The notes beneath the pieces were generated by a model. That model was not told the DNA's origin and ran no database searches. It saw only the letters and a list, made by a program, of their open reading frames with translations. A program made the translations under genes and the position numbers. This document shows, in pieces, positions 1-5,937 of a stretch of DNA of 5,937 bases. The stretch is taken from assembly GCA_020445005.1 (NCBI GenBank), contig JAGRHM010000049.1:1-5937 (forward strand), given 5' to 3'. Source of the DNA: Candidatus Competibacteraceae bacterium (GTDB lineage: Bacteria > Pseudomonadota > Gammaproteobacteria > Competibacterales > Competibacteraceae). Within the stretch, counting starts at the first letter, position 1. Each line of letters begins with the position of its first letter.

Positions 1-90
1 GTGCGCTGGCGTGAGCGAATCGTTGCCGTTAGCCTGCGCGTCGACGAGTCGCCGGGCCAGGGAGCGACCTACACCATCCGCTGGGGCTGA
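1..90 (+). CDS. 3' end of an unidentified protein (partial, 29 residues)
   Basis: Frame 1 is open from the left edge to a TGA at 88-90, giving a 29-residue tail that ends in SPGQGATYTIRWG. Codon third positions are mostly G or C, as in the neighbouring genes, which supports real coding. The tail resembles the end of histidine-kinase ATPase domains, where an acidic or serine-rich strand is followed by PGQGT.F and a final beta strand. However, the Gly-Gly usually found just before that strand is missing, so this is only a guess. The gene is co-oriented with the glycosyltransferase 45 bp downstream and could share a transcript with it. A frame-2 reading, open to a TAA at 128-130, is a weaker alternative. 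Confidence 0.45.
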   Translation: MRWRERIVAVSLRVDESPGQGATYTIRWG

Positions 91-135
91 TTCAACAGAT
101 TCGCGCGACGCTACATTCACGGAACGCTAAGAACC

Positions 136-1134
136 ATGCAGCACATTCTGGTCATCACGCTCAGCAATCTGGGCGACGTAATCATGACCACGCCGGTAAT
201 CATGGCGCTGGCCGCCCGGTTCCCGTCCGCGAGATTAACCGTGCTGGTTGGTCCCAAGGCCCGCGCCTTGCTGGATAAAAGTCCGCAGATTCACCAGGTT
301 GTCGTTTACGACAAGAAAGCGGACTGGCGCCGGAAATGGCGCGTGCTGCGGGGGTTGCGTCAGGTCCGCTACGATTATGTTGTCGACTTGCGCCACACCC
401 CGATTCCCTGGCTGCTGCGCTGTAAGCAACGTAGTCCGCTGTTTCGCCGTTTCCGTAAAACCAATCAGCGCGACCGCCATTGGGAAATCCTGGAGATGAT
501 GGGCTTTAATCTGCCCAGCCCGCCCGTCTTACCATTTTTCGATGAGACTGATGTTCGCGTCAGTCTGGAAAAACTGCGGACTAAAGGCATTCTAAGCCCC
601 GGTGGCTGGATCGTTGCCGCACCGGGCGCGGCCAGCGAGAAGAAGCGCTGGCCGGTCGCGTCCTTTCAAACCGTTCTCGGTGAGTTGGTCAAGCGCACGG
701 GTTGCCCCATCGTGCTGGTCGGCGCACCGAATGAGCGGCCCATAGCGGAAGCAGTTGCGCAGGAACTGTCAGGAACAACTATTGTGCTGTGCGGGGAAAC
801 GACCATCAATCAAACGGCCGCGCTGTTGTCAAAAGCCGTGCTGATTTTGGCGAATGATAGCGCGATCATGCACTTGGGTTTTGAACTGGACGTCCCAACA
901 GTAGGAATTTTTGGGCCTACCCGCCATGAACAGTACGGTCATGTTGGTCAGCGGTTTCGCATTGCTCATGCAGATGCGACAAGGTGTTCCTGCAACACGC
1001 AGTTGATTCCGAAACACGAACGAAGCTGCTTTCATGGACTCCAGGCAGAACAGGTGTTGGCGCTTTGCATGGCGCTGCTAAAGACAATACCGCAAGCGGA
1101 TTCAACCCGTATCCCCGATCACAAGCCCGCCTGA
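136..1134 (+). CDS. Glycosyltransferase family 9 protein (ADP-heptose:LPS heptosyltransferase type)
   Basis: This 332-residue protein belongs to the GT9 family, inner-membrane-associated cytoplasmic enzymes that move heptose from ADP-heptose onto the LPS inner core (WaaC, WaaF, WaaQ). The N-terminal Rossmann half opens with a beta strand and the loop SNLGDVIMTTP (residues 10-20); Asp14 matches the catalytic aspartate of WaaC. The C-terminal nucleotide-sugar half has PGAASEKKRWP (163-173) and NDSAIMHLG (240-248) followed by VPTVGIFGPT, all GT9 signatures. Cys284, Cys286 and Cys298 lie near the C-terminus. Length is normal. ATG 136 puts the first beta strand right at the N-terminus as in the family; the ribosome site is weak. 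No other LPS genes are visible, so the exact acceptor and sugar are unknown; WaaF- or WaaQ-like activity, or another GT9 specificity, is possible. The last 16 bp overlap the convergent amidotransferase gene. Confidence 0.9.
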   Translation: MQHILVITLSNLGDVIMTTPVIMALAARFPSARLTVLVGPKARALLDKSPQIHQVVVYDKKADWRRKWRVLRGLRQVRYDYVVDLRHTPIPWLLRCKQRSPLFRRFRKTNQRDRHWEILEMMGFNLPSPPVLPFFDETDVRVSLEKLRTKGILSPGGWIVAAPGAASEKKRWPVASFQTVLGELVKRTGCPIVLVGAPNERPIAEAVAQELSGTTIVLCGETTINQTAALLSKAVLILANDSAIMHLGFELDVPTVGIFGPTRHEQYGHVGQRFRIAHADATRCSCNTQLIPKHERSCFHGLQAEQVLALCMALLKTIPQADSTRIPDHKPA

Positions 1135-1823
1135 TCCAACCAGGCATTCAGGCATTGCTGGCCGCGCGCTTCCGCCCCCGGCGCATAATGCGCCGTTTCC
1201 GCGCGCAGCAACGGCACATCCAGACCCGGCGTACCGGCAATTTCGCAGGCATGACCAATAAACCAGCGCTCCAGCCCCGGCGCGGTCGTCTCGATGTGGA
1301 ATTGCAGGGCCAATACCTGATCGCCCCAAGCAAACGCCTGATGGGAGTAGAGGTCGGTAGAGGCCAGTAACGCCGCGCCTTCCGGCAGATCGAAAGTATC
1401 GCCGTGCCAGTGTAGCGCCGGTGCTCCATCTGCGAACGCCGCCAATGGACCCGCGCGGCCTGCCTCGGTCAGGATCAGTGGCTTCCAACCAATTTCCTTA
1501 TGACCACCCGGATAAACCTTTGCCCCCAGCGCCTGGGCGATCATCTGTGCGCCCAGGCAGATGCCCAGAGTGGGACCGCCCGCCTTCAGACGCTTGCGTA
1601 GTAATTGCAATTCGTCACGAATAAAGGGATAGGCTTGCTCTTCATAGACCCCAATCGGACCGCCCAGCACAATCAGCAGATCGGCAGCCTGTGGATCGAG
1701 CGTCGCCAGATCATCCCATCCGGCTTCATGGTACTGAATGGCATAGCCCCGGTTGGCTAAAACCGGCGCGAAGCTGCCCAGGTCTTCAAAGGCGACGTGA
1801 CGAATGGCGAGAACGGTTTTCAT
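1119..1823 (-). CDS. Class I glutamine amidotransferase, GMP-synthase-like, stand-alone
   Basis: A 234-residue cytoplasmic protein made of a single class I (triad) glutamine amidotransferase domain. The nucleophile elbow GICLGAQ places Cys89. His176 and Glu178 in LALQFHIET complete the triad, and LGGPIGVY (53-60) is the oxyanion-side loop. HWHGDTF (138-144) is typical of the GMP-synthase-like amidotransferase subfamily (relatives include enterobacterial YfeJ). Such proteins hydrolyse glutamine or a related gamma-glutamyl compound; the acceptor is generally unknown, and no synthetase partner is encoded here. The start at ATG 1823 gives MKTVLAIRHVAFEDLG, which begins directly at the first beta strand. 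The frame stays open upstream to an ATG at 1910, but that stretch is read through the tRNA-Ser gene and is not credible. No good Shine-Dalgarno is seen. The gene starts 42 bp after the tRNA 3' end, and its 3' end overlaps the GT9 gene by 16 bp. Confidence 0.88.
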   Translation of the reverse strand: MKTVLAIRHVAFEDLGSFAPVLANRGYAIQYHEAGWDDLATLDPQAADLLIVLGGPIGVYEEQAYPFIRDELQLLRKRLKAGGPTLGICLGAQMIAQALGAKVYPGGHKEIGWKPLILTEAGRAGPLAAFADGAPALHWHGDTFDLPEGAALLASTDLYSHQAFAWGDQVLALQFHIETTAPGLERWFIGHACEIAGTPGLDVPLLRAETAHYAPGAEARGQQCLNAWLDQAGL

Positions 1824-1865
1824 GGTCGCTGGCTTGGCAGGGGATAGGGCGTACTGGCGGATATT

Positions 1866-1953
1866 TGGCGGAGAGGGTGGGATTCGAACCCACGGACCCT
1901 CGCGGGTCAACGGTTTTCAAGACCGTCGCAATCGACCACTCTGCCACCTCTCC
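1866..1953 (-). tRNA. tRNA-Ser (anticodon UGA), CCA encoded
   Basis: The minus strand folds as a complete type II tRNA of 88 nt. The acceptor stem GGAGAGG (1953-1947) pairs perfectly with CCTCTCC (1876-1870), followed by discriminator G (1869) and an encoded CCA (1868-1866). The anticodon stem ACGGT/ACCGT (1926-1922 with 1914-1910) encloses loop CTTGAAA, giving anticodon TGA (1919-1917), which reads UCA and related serine codons. The 16-nt variable region (1909-1894) forms a perfect 5-bp arm GACCC/GGGTC with loop GCGA, the hallmark of serine tRNAs. The T arm is GTGGG-TTCGAAT-CCCAC. The discriminator G and long variable arm are the known serine identity elements. Confidence 0.97.
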
Positions 1954-1999
1954 AATTCAGCATTTCAAACAGCGGCTTGGTCTGTTCGGAACGCGAATC

Positions 2000-2008
2000 A
2001 TGATAGCA
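2000..2008 (-). promoter_or_regulatory. Candidate extended -10 promoter for tRNA-Ser
   Basis: On the minus strand TGCTATCAT fits the extended -10 pattern TGnTATAAT with one mismatch in the hexamer (2005-2000). The region just downstream, GATTCGCG, is GC-containing, as in discriminators of stable-RNA promoters under stringent control. No good -35 is seen at 17 bp; TTGTCG at 19 bp is poor. Initiation would fall near 1993, leaving a leader of about 40 nt before the tRNA. The site lies 3 bp beyond the stop codon of the RibD-like gene, so any -35 contacts would be inside that gene. Inferred from pattern only. Confidence 0.45.
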
Positions 2009-2011
2009 CAG

Positions 2012-2947
2012 CTATCGAGCGAATCGACAATCAAACAACACATCCTCACCCATCATATAGCGGCGGGGATGGGGGCGCAGTCCATCGGACAAATCCTCAA
2101 TTACCGGCAGCGTAATACCGGGTCGACCCGAGCCGATAATCAGTGGCGCAATGCCTAGTTGCAAGCAATCCAGCACATCGGCTTGCAGAAAGGCGGATAC
2201 GGTTACGCCGCCGCCTTCAACAAACAGCCCGTATAACCCCCGCTCGCGCAACCGCCGCACCATCTCTTGCAGCGACAGGCATTCATCCTCCTGAGGGATG
2301 CCGATGACCTCGGCGTAGCCCGGCCCCGGCTGATCGGCCAGCGCTTCGGCGCACACCAGCCAAGTCGGCGCGGTTCGGTCCTGAAACAGGCGGTGCGCGG
2401 TGTTCAGGCGACGACGGGGATCGATGACCACGCGCACCGGATGAGGTCCGGCAACCCGTCGGGTGGTCAATTGCGGATCATCGCATTCCACCGTACCTGC
2501 ACCGACCAGAACGGCATCGGCTAGCGCGCGCATCCGGTGTAGATGCGTCAGGTTTTCAGGACCATTGATCGAACAGGATGCGCCGCGGACGGTCGCGATG
2601 CGGCCATCGAGACTTTGCCCAAGATGCGCCAGAGTGAACGGTTGCCGTCGATCGGCCAGGGCCATGGGCAGATAAAGGTCCAGTAATTCGGCGCTAACGG
2701 GAGGAACCGGCCCTCGGGCGGTCCAGGAACCGGTCTCGGTAATCTCAATGAGCGTGGCGGCGTCAGCGGCGGGAATCAGCGTCGGTTGCCATGCCGCCGT
2801 CAACCCAAAGCCAAGGCCGGCGGGCCGCGCCTCCCATACACGCGCCGCGCGCCGCAGCTCAAGCAGCAACGACCATACAACATCCGGTGCAAGAGCAGTT
2901 TGCATCAGAGCAGTCGAAAGCGCGGTGCAATGCAGGGATTTTGCCAT
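2012..2947 (-). CDS. RibD C-terminal-type (DHFR-fold) pyrimidine reductase family protein
   Basis: A 311-residue protein with no signal peptide. Residues about 103-311 match the RibD reductase (DHFR-like) domain, which in riboflavin synthesis reduces the ribosylamino-pyrimidine intermediate with NADPH. Visible signatures are AHLGQSLDGRIA (107-118), INGPENL and VLVGAGTVECDDPQLTTR (127-163), RVVID (172-176), the Gly-rich nucleotide loop LFVEGGGVT (241-249) and APLIIGSGRPG (267-277). The RibD deaminase domain with its zinc motif is absent. The first 100 residues or so are an additional segment I do not recognise, containing a WEARPAG stretch and LLDLYLPMAL. The substrate is therefore uncertain: a stand-alone riboflavin reductase, or a paralogue acting on another pteridine or pyrimidine. 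ATG 2947 lies 10 bp after the prfA stop with GGAT upstream, implying cotranscription with hemA and prfA. It ends in TAG, the only non-TGA stop in the window. Confidence 0.85.
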   Translation of the reverse strand: MAKSLHCTALSTALMQTALAPDVVWSLLLELRRAARVWEARPAGLGFGLTAAWQPTLIPAADAATLIEITETGSWTARGPVPPVSAELLDLYLPMALADRRQPFTLAHLGQSLDGRIATVRGASCSINGPENLTHLHRMRALADAVLVGAGTVECDDPQLTTRRVAGPHPVRVVIDPRRRLNTAHRLFQDRTAPTWLVCAEALADQPGPGYAEVIGIPQEDECLSLQEMVRRLRERGLYGLFVEGGGVTVSAFLQADVLDCLQLGIAPLIIGSGRPGITLPVIEDLSDGLRPHPRRYMMGEDVLFDCRFAR

Positions 2948-2957
2948 GCCATCCAGC

Positions 2958-4046
2958 TCACAATCCCTCGATCAGTGAATTCAGATCCAGCAAGCGTTGT
3001 TCCTGAATCAACGGGTCGATGACCGGATCGAGCTGACCTTCCAGCACCTCGCCCAGCTTGTATAGCGTCAGATTGATGCGATGATCGGTAATGCGACCCT
3101 GAGGGAAATTATAGGTGCGGATGCGTTCGGAACGGTCGCCGCTACCCACCAGCAACTTTCGGGTCCGCGCCTGAGCGCTGGCCTGCTTTTCCTGTTCCGC
3201 AGTCAACAGCTTGGTCTGTAACAGGGACATGGCTCGCGAACGGTTCTTGTGTTGGGAACGCTCGTCCTGGCATTCCACCACGATGCCACTGGGTAGGTGA
3301 GTGATGCGAATCGCCGAATCGGTCTTGTTGATATGCTGACCGCCTGCTCCGGAAGCGCGGTAGGTATCAATGCGCAAGTCCGCGGGATTGATGTCAATCT
3401 GCTCTACCTCCGCCAGTTCCGGCATAACCGCCACGGTGGCGGCTGAGGTATGAATGCGTCCTTGCGCCTCGGTTGCCGGCACCCGTTGCACCCGGTGCGC
3501 GCCGGATTCAAATTTCAGCCGCGAGTAAACACCCTGGCCAATGATCCGGCCAATGACTTCCTTATAACCGCCATGCTCGCCAGGACTCTCGCTGAGAATT
3601 TCCAGCGTCCAGCCGCGCAACTCGGTGTAACGGCCATACATTCGCCATAAGTCTCCTGCGAACAGCGCCGCTTCATCGCCTCCGGTCCCGGCGCGAATTT
3701 CCAGAAAAACATTGCCGGCATCATGAGGGTCGCGCGGCAGCAACAGGAATTGCAGGTTTTGCTCATGTTCCAGGCGGCGCTGGTCGTTTTCCAGCAACTC
3801 CGCCTGAGCCAGCGCGCGCATTTCCGGGTCGTTGTCCCGCATCATTTCCCGTGCGCTGTCCAGTTCGCTCAGCACCCGGCGGTAGGCATGAAAACCGCTG
3901 GCGACCGGCTCCAGTTGTGCGTACTCCACGGACAGCGCGCGGAAACGGTCGTTATCGTTAATGATCTCGGGCTCCGCCAGCAGGGCGCTGATTTCTTCAT
4001 GACGGGCCGCCAGTTGTTCCAGTTTAGCCAGCATCGAGGGGTTCAT
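2958..4046 (-). CDS. prfA: Peptide chain release factor 1 (RF1)
   Basis: A 362-residue class I release factor (E. coli RF1 has 360) that reads UAA and UAG in the ribosomal A site and triggers peptidyl-tRNA hydrolysis. The N-terminal helical domain (about 1-105) begins [18 protein letters not shown], aligning with the E. coli start. The RF1-specific codon-reading tripeptide is PAT (190-192) in [20 protein letters not shown]2 would have SPF. The peptidyl-transferase loop SGAGGQHIN has GGQ at 235-237, with Gln237 being the residue methylated by Prm[19 protein letters not shown] (301-318) is conserved. Start ATG 4046 overlaps the hemA stop as ATGA, so translational coupling is likely; the independent ribosome site (TGGAAA, rather distant) is weak. 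The gene ends in TGA, which RF1 does not read. The usual downstream partner prmC is not here. Confidence 0.98.
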   Translation of the reverse strand: MNPSMLAKLEQLAARHEEISALLAEPEIINDNDRFRALSVEYAQLEPVASGFHAYRRVLSELDSAREMMRDNDPEMRALAQAELLENDQRRLEHEQNLQFLLLPRDPHDAGNVFLEIRAGTGGDEAALFAGDLWRMYGRYTELRGWTLEILSESPGEHGGYKEVIGRIIGQGVYSRLKFESGAHRVQRVPATEAQGRIHTSAATVAVMPELAEVEQIDINPADLRIDTYRASGAGGQHINKTDSAIRITHLPSGIVVECQDERSQHKNRSRAMSLLQTKLLTAEQEKQASAQARTRKLLVGSGDRSERIRTYNFPQGRITDHRINLTLYKLGEVLEGQLDPVIDPLIQEQRLLDLNSLIEGL

Positions 4047-5308
4047 GGAGGTGATTTTCCACGCAAACGGTACAGATTCTGAATCAGGGTCAACATGGCC
4101 AAATCACCCTGGGCGGCTGCTTCCCGCAGACCAGCGCAAGGTGGATGGATCAGCTTATTTGTCAAAGTGTTGGCTAAAAAACTCAGCACTTCCCCAGGCT
4201 CCTTGCCTTGCGCAAGCTGCCGCAGAGCGCGGGCCAGCGATTCATCGCGCGCCGCCTCGGCGCGCCGCCGCAGGGCGCGAATGCTATCGACGCTGCTCTG
4301 GGCGCGCAGCCAACCCATAAAATGGTCGACTTGGGCGTCAATAATCTCCTCAGCCTGGCGGGCGGCCGCCTGCCGCGAGCGCAGATTTTCCTGGATGATA
4401 TCCTTGAGGTCATCCACTGTGTACAGGTACACATCATCCAGATCGGCCACCGCCGGATCGATATCGCGCGGCACCGCCAGATCGACCATAAACATGGGTT
4501 GATGGCGGCGCCGTTTCAGGCAATGACGCACCAGAGGCGCCTCTAACATTAATCCAGGACTGGCGGTAGACGCGATCACCATGTCGGCTTCGCCCAGATG
4601 GAGAGGGATTTCCTCCAGGGCGATCGCGTAACCGGCAAAGGACGCCGCCAGCGCGTGCGCTCGCTCCAGGGTGCGGTTGGCGACCACCAGTCGGCCAATT
4701 CCGCTCTCATGGAGATGGCGGGCTACTAATTCAATCGTGTCGCCAGCGCCGATCAGCAACGCCGTCCGTTGGGGCAGATCAGCGAAAATTTGCTTGGCCA
4801 AACCAACGGCGGCGAAGGCGACCGATACCGGGCTGGCCCCAATGCGCGTGTCGGTGCGCACCTGCTTGGCAACCGCAAATGTATGCTGGAATAACCGTTT
4901 CAGCAGTGCGCCCAGGGTGCCGGCATGATGCGCCGCTTGGTAGGCCATTTTGACTTGGCCGAGAATCTGCGGCTCGCCCAGCACCATGGAATCCAGCCCG
5001 GCGGCAACCCGCAAAATATGGCGCACCGCCCGCCCCTCGGCATGTTGGTAAAGATAAGGTCGCAAATCCGTGATGCGCAGCGTGTGGTAATGGCCCAACC
5101 ACTCTACCACCTGCCGGCTGTCGTCATCTTTCAGGCCACAGTACAGTTCGGTGCGATTACAAGTGGACAGAATGGCGGCTTCATGGACGCCGCCATGTTC
5201 GCGCAAATCCTGCAGTGCCGGACCCAAGCGATCCGGCGCAAACGTCACTCGTTCGCGCACGCCAACCGGCGCGGTCTGATGATTGAGGCCAAGGGCCAGC
5301 AGGGACAT
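4043..5308 (-). CDS. hemA: Glutamyl-tRNA reductase
   Basis: A 421-residue protein (E. coli HemA has 418) that reduces glutamyl-tRNA(Glu) with NADPH to glutamate-1-semialdehyde, the first committed step of C5-pathway tetrapyrrole and heme synthesis. The catalytic domain (about 1-155) carries [11 protein letters not shown] with the thioester-forming Cys50 and [17 protein letters not shown] (104-120). The NADPH domain has [16 protein letters not shown] (184-199) and VANRTLERA (209-217). The C-terminal helical dimerisation domain (about 310-421) includes [10 protein letters not shown] (381-390). ATG 5308 gives [15 protein letters not shown], which aligns directly with the E. coli N-terminus; the frame stays open to an ATG at 5380, but that extension lacks similarity and would run through the likely promoter. 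The stop overlaps prfA by ATGA. In enterics the N-terminus is a heme-responsive degradation signal; whether that holds here is unknown. Confidence 0.97.
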   Translation of the reverse strand: MSLLALGLNHQTAPVGVRERVTFAPDRLGPALQDLREHGGVHEAAILSTCNRTELYCGLKDDDSRQVVEWLGHYHTLRITDLRPYLYQHAEGRAVRHILRVAAGLDSMVLGEPQILGQVKMAYQAAHHAGTLGALLKRLFQHTFAVAKQVRTDTRIGASPVSVAFAAVGLAKQIFADLPQRTALLIGAGDTIELVARHLHESGIGRLVVANRTLERAHALAASFAGYAIALEEIPLHLGEADMVIASTASPGLMLEAPLVRHCLKRRRHQPMFMVDLAVPRDIDPAVADLDDVYLYTVDDLKDIIQENLRSRQAAARQAEEIIDAQVDHFMGWLRAQSSVDSIRALRRRAEAARDESLARALRQLAQGKEPGEVLSFLANTLTNKLIHPPCAGLREAAAQGDLAMLTLIQNLYRLRGKSPP

Positions 5309-5343
5309 GGAATACCATCGGGAGCAGACTGGAAAATGGTGGG

Positions 5344-5373
5344 ATTGTGCGGGATAAAACCGGTTTATGACAA
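5344..5373 (-). promoter_or_regulatory. Candidate sigma70 promoter for hemA-prfA
   Basis: Read on the minus strand, TTGTCA (5373-5368, five of six matches to the -35 consensus) is followed after 18 bp by CACAAT (5349-5344, four of six matches to the -10). Initiation would fall near 5337, giving a leader of about 29 nt before the HemA start at 5308. The spacer contains a perfect 10-bp palindrome AAACCGGTTT (5357-5366). The position fits, but the -10 is mediocre, so this is a prediction from pattern only. Confidence 0.4.
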
Positions 5374-5376
5374 GTT

Positions 5377-5399
5377 GCATACGGCATAGCGCCGTATGC
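5377..5399. repeat. Perfect 9-bp inverted repeat upstream of the hemA promoter
   Basis: GCATACGGC (5377-5385) and GCCGTATGC (5391-5399) are exact reverse complements separated by 5 nt. No T run follows on either strand, so it does not look like an intrinsic terminator. It lies 3 bp upstream of the candidate hemA -35, a position suited to a dimeric regulator, but it could equally be a hairpin in read-through pta transcripts. Confidence 0.6.
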
Positions 5400-5444
5400 C
5401 TGGCCCTAAGAGGCGGTCAAAAACCAGCCCTTATGAAATTGCTT

Positions 5445-5498
5445 TAGGAGCCTGCTTGCGAGCGATTTCAGGCGTTAACGCCGGCAAGCCGGCTCCTA
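5445..5498. repeat. REP-like pair in inverted orientation (BIME-like)
   Basis: TAGGAGCCTGCTTGC (5445-5459) and the reverse complement of 5484-5498, TAGGAGCCGGCTTGC, match at 14 of 15 positions, so the element can fold into one long stem. Each arm also has its own small hairpin: GCTTGCGAGC (5454-5463) on the left and GCCGGC-AA-GCCGGC (5480-5493) on the right. The centre holds a perfect 12-bp palindrome GGCGTTAACGCC (5471-5482). The TAGGAGC..GCTTGC..GCGA pattern is that of Pseudomonas-type REP sequences, which are dispersed intergenic elements linked to REP-associated (TnpA-REP) transposases. It lies 34 bp beyond the pta stop and may protect or end the pta transcript; no T run is present. Confidence 0.72.
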
Positions 5499-5532
5499 CC
5501 ATCAATCCGTTGCTCTTTGTACGGCTGACGCC

Positions 5533-5937
5533 TCAACCTCTTTCCCGGGCCGCTGCTTGCTCAGCCTGAATAGCGGTCAGAGCGATGGTGAAAACAATAT
5601 CCTCCACCAGCGCCCCCCGCGACAAGTCGTTGACCGGTTTACGCATCCCTTGCAACATCGGACCAATGCTGATGACAGCGGCGCTGCGCTGCACCGCTTT
5701 ATACGTCGTATTGCCGGTATTCAAATCCGGGAAAATGAACACGGTCGCCCGCCCCGCAACCTGACTGTCCGGCGCTTTACTTTCCGCTACGGCTTTGATG
5801 GTGGCGGCGTCATATTGCAGGGGACCGTCGATCAACACATCCGGCCGCCGTTCCCGGGCGATCCGCGTCGCTTCCTTGACCTTCTCGACGTCGCTGCCGC
5901 TGCCGGAAGCGCCAGTGCTATAGCTCAGCATCGCCAC
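5533..5937 (-). CDS. pta: Phosphate acetyltransferase, C-terminal part (partial at window edge)
   Basis: The last 134 residues of phosphotransacetylase, which interconverts acetyl-CoA plus phosphate and acetyl phosphate plus CoA, normally with acetate kinase. Signatures include [16 protein letters not shown] (5-20), [10 protein letters not shown] (36-45), [16 protein letters not shown] (61-76) and [17 protein letters not shown] (92-108), which form the CoA and phosphate site of the PTA domain and are near-identical to E. coli Pta. The first codon visible, GTG at the right edge, is an internal valine (VAMLSYSTG in the family), not a start, so the gene continues outside the window. Whether the full protein is the long form with N-terminal DRTGG-type domains or the short form cannot be judged. 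It ends in TGA, with the REP-like element just downstream. Confidence 0.95.
   Translation of the reverse strand: MAMLSYSTGASGSGSDVEKVKEATRIARERRPDVLIDGPLQYDAATIKAVAESKAPDSQVAGRATVFIFPDLNTGNTTYKAVQRSAAVISIGPMLQGMRKPVNDLSRGALVEDIVFTIALTAIQAEQAAARERG

Noticed and set aside
91..117. Possible promoter TTCAAC and TACATT before the GT9 gene
   Set aside because: The 15-bp spacer and weak hexamers are no better than chance; co-transcription with the upstream gene is equally likely.
1129..1145. GCCTG/CAGGC hairpin near the convergent gene ends as a terminator
   Set aside because: Only a 5-bp stem with a 7-nt loop and no T run on either strand.
984..1488. Frames on both strands at the 3' end of the GT9 and amidotransferase genes (984-1370 plus, 1102-1488 minus)
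   Set aside because: They lie in alternative frames of the amidotransferase gene, which has a full catalytic triad; no domain or ribosome site supports them.
1824..1910. N-terminal extension of the amidotransferase by 29 residues to ATG 1910
   Set aside because: The extension is read through the tRNA-Ser gene; the family N-terminus starts at MKTVLAIRH (ATG 1823).
1691..2158. Plus-strand reading frames across the tRNA (1691-2158 and 1804-2115) with peptides such as AERVGFEPT and GEGGIRTHGP
   Set aside because: These are antisense translations of the tRNA-Ser gene, a well-known source of false hypothetical proteins, and they also run over the amidotransferase and reductase genes.
4045..4546. 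Several overlapping plus-strand frames opposite hemA (4045-4320, 4095-4502, 4208-4546)
   Set aside because: Arg- and Ala-rich or low-complexity shadows of a well-conserved gene on the other strand in GC-rich DNA, with no recognisable domains.
5309..5380. N-terminal extension of HemA by 24 residues to ATG 5380
   Set aside because: Known HemA proteins begin at the MSLLALG-type sequence; the extension would start inside a hairpin and cover the likely promoter.

Overview
The window is GC-rich chromosomal DNA, most likely from a gammaproteobacterium. HemA and RF1 closely resemble the enterobacterial proteins, hemA and prfA sit in their usual order, a GT9 heptosyltransferase-type enzyme points to a Gram-negative envelope, and a spacer carries Pseudomonas-style REP sequences. 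I cannot name the genus; an environmental lineage outside the Enterobacterales is my inference. The content is mostly housekeeping, and I found no convincing undescribed multi-gene system.

Layout. 1-90 is the 3' tail of an unidentified plus-strand gene. 136-1134 (+) encodes a GT9 glycosyltransferase. Everything after it lies on the minus strand, so reading runs from the right edge leftwards: the C-terminal third or so of phosphate acetyltransferase (5937-5533); a 224-bp spacer with a REP pair, two further inverted repeats and a candidate hemA promoter; hemA (5308-4043); prfA (4046-2958), overlapping hemA by ATGA; a RibD-type reductase gene (2947-2012) 10 bp after prfA; a tRNA-Ser(UGA) gene with encoded CCA (1953-1866); and a class I glutamine amidotransferase (1823-1119). 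The 3' end of the last gene overlaps the 3' end of the glycosyltransferase by 16 bp, tail to tail.

How the genes work together. HemA starts the C5 route to tetrapyrroles from glutamyl-tRNA, and RF1 terminates translation at UAA and UAG; the tight hemA-prfA coupling is ancestral in this group. The usual third gene, prmC (hemK), which methylates the GGQ glutamine of RF1, is absent from this position, and a reductase of the RibD C-terminal family sits there instead. The tRNA-Ser gene appears to have its own extended -10 promoter at the end of the reductase gene. With no terminator visible, the tRNA and the amidotransferase could share a transcript. Pta belongs to acetate/acetyl-phosphate metabolism and seems unrelated to the genes downstream.

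The most useful points for a second look are the prmC replacement, the unrecognised N-terminal part of the RibD-like protein, and the structured pta-hemA spacer. Two long reading frames that look like N-terminal extensions (1824-1910 before the amidotransferase and 5309-5380 before hemA) are judged spurious.
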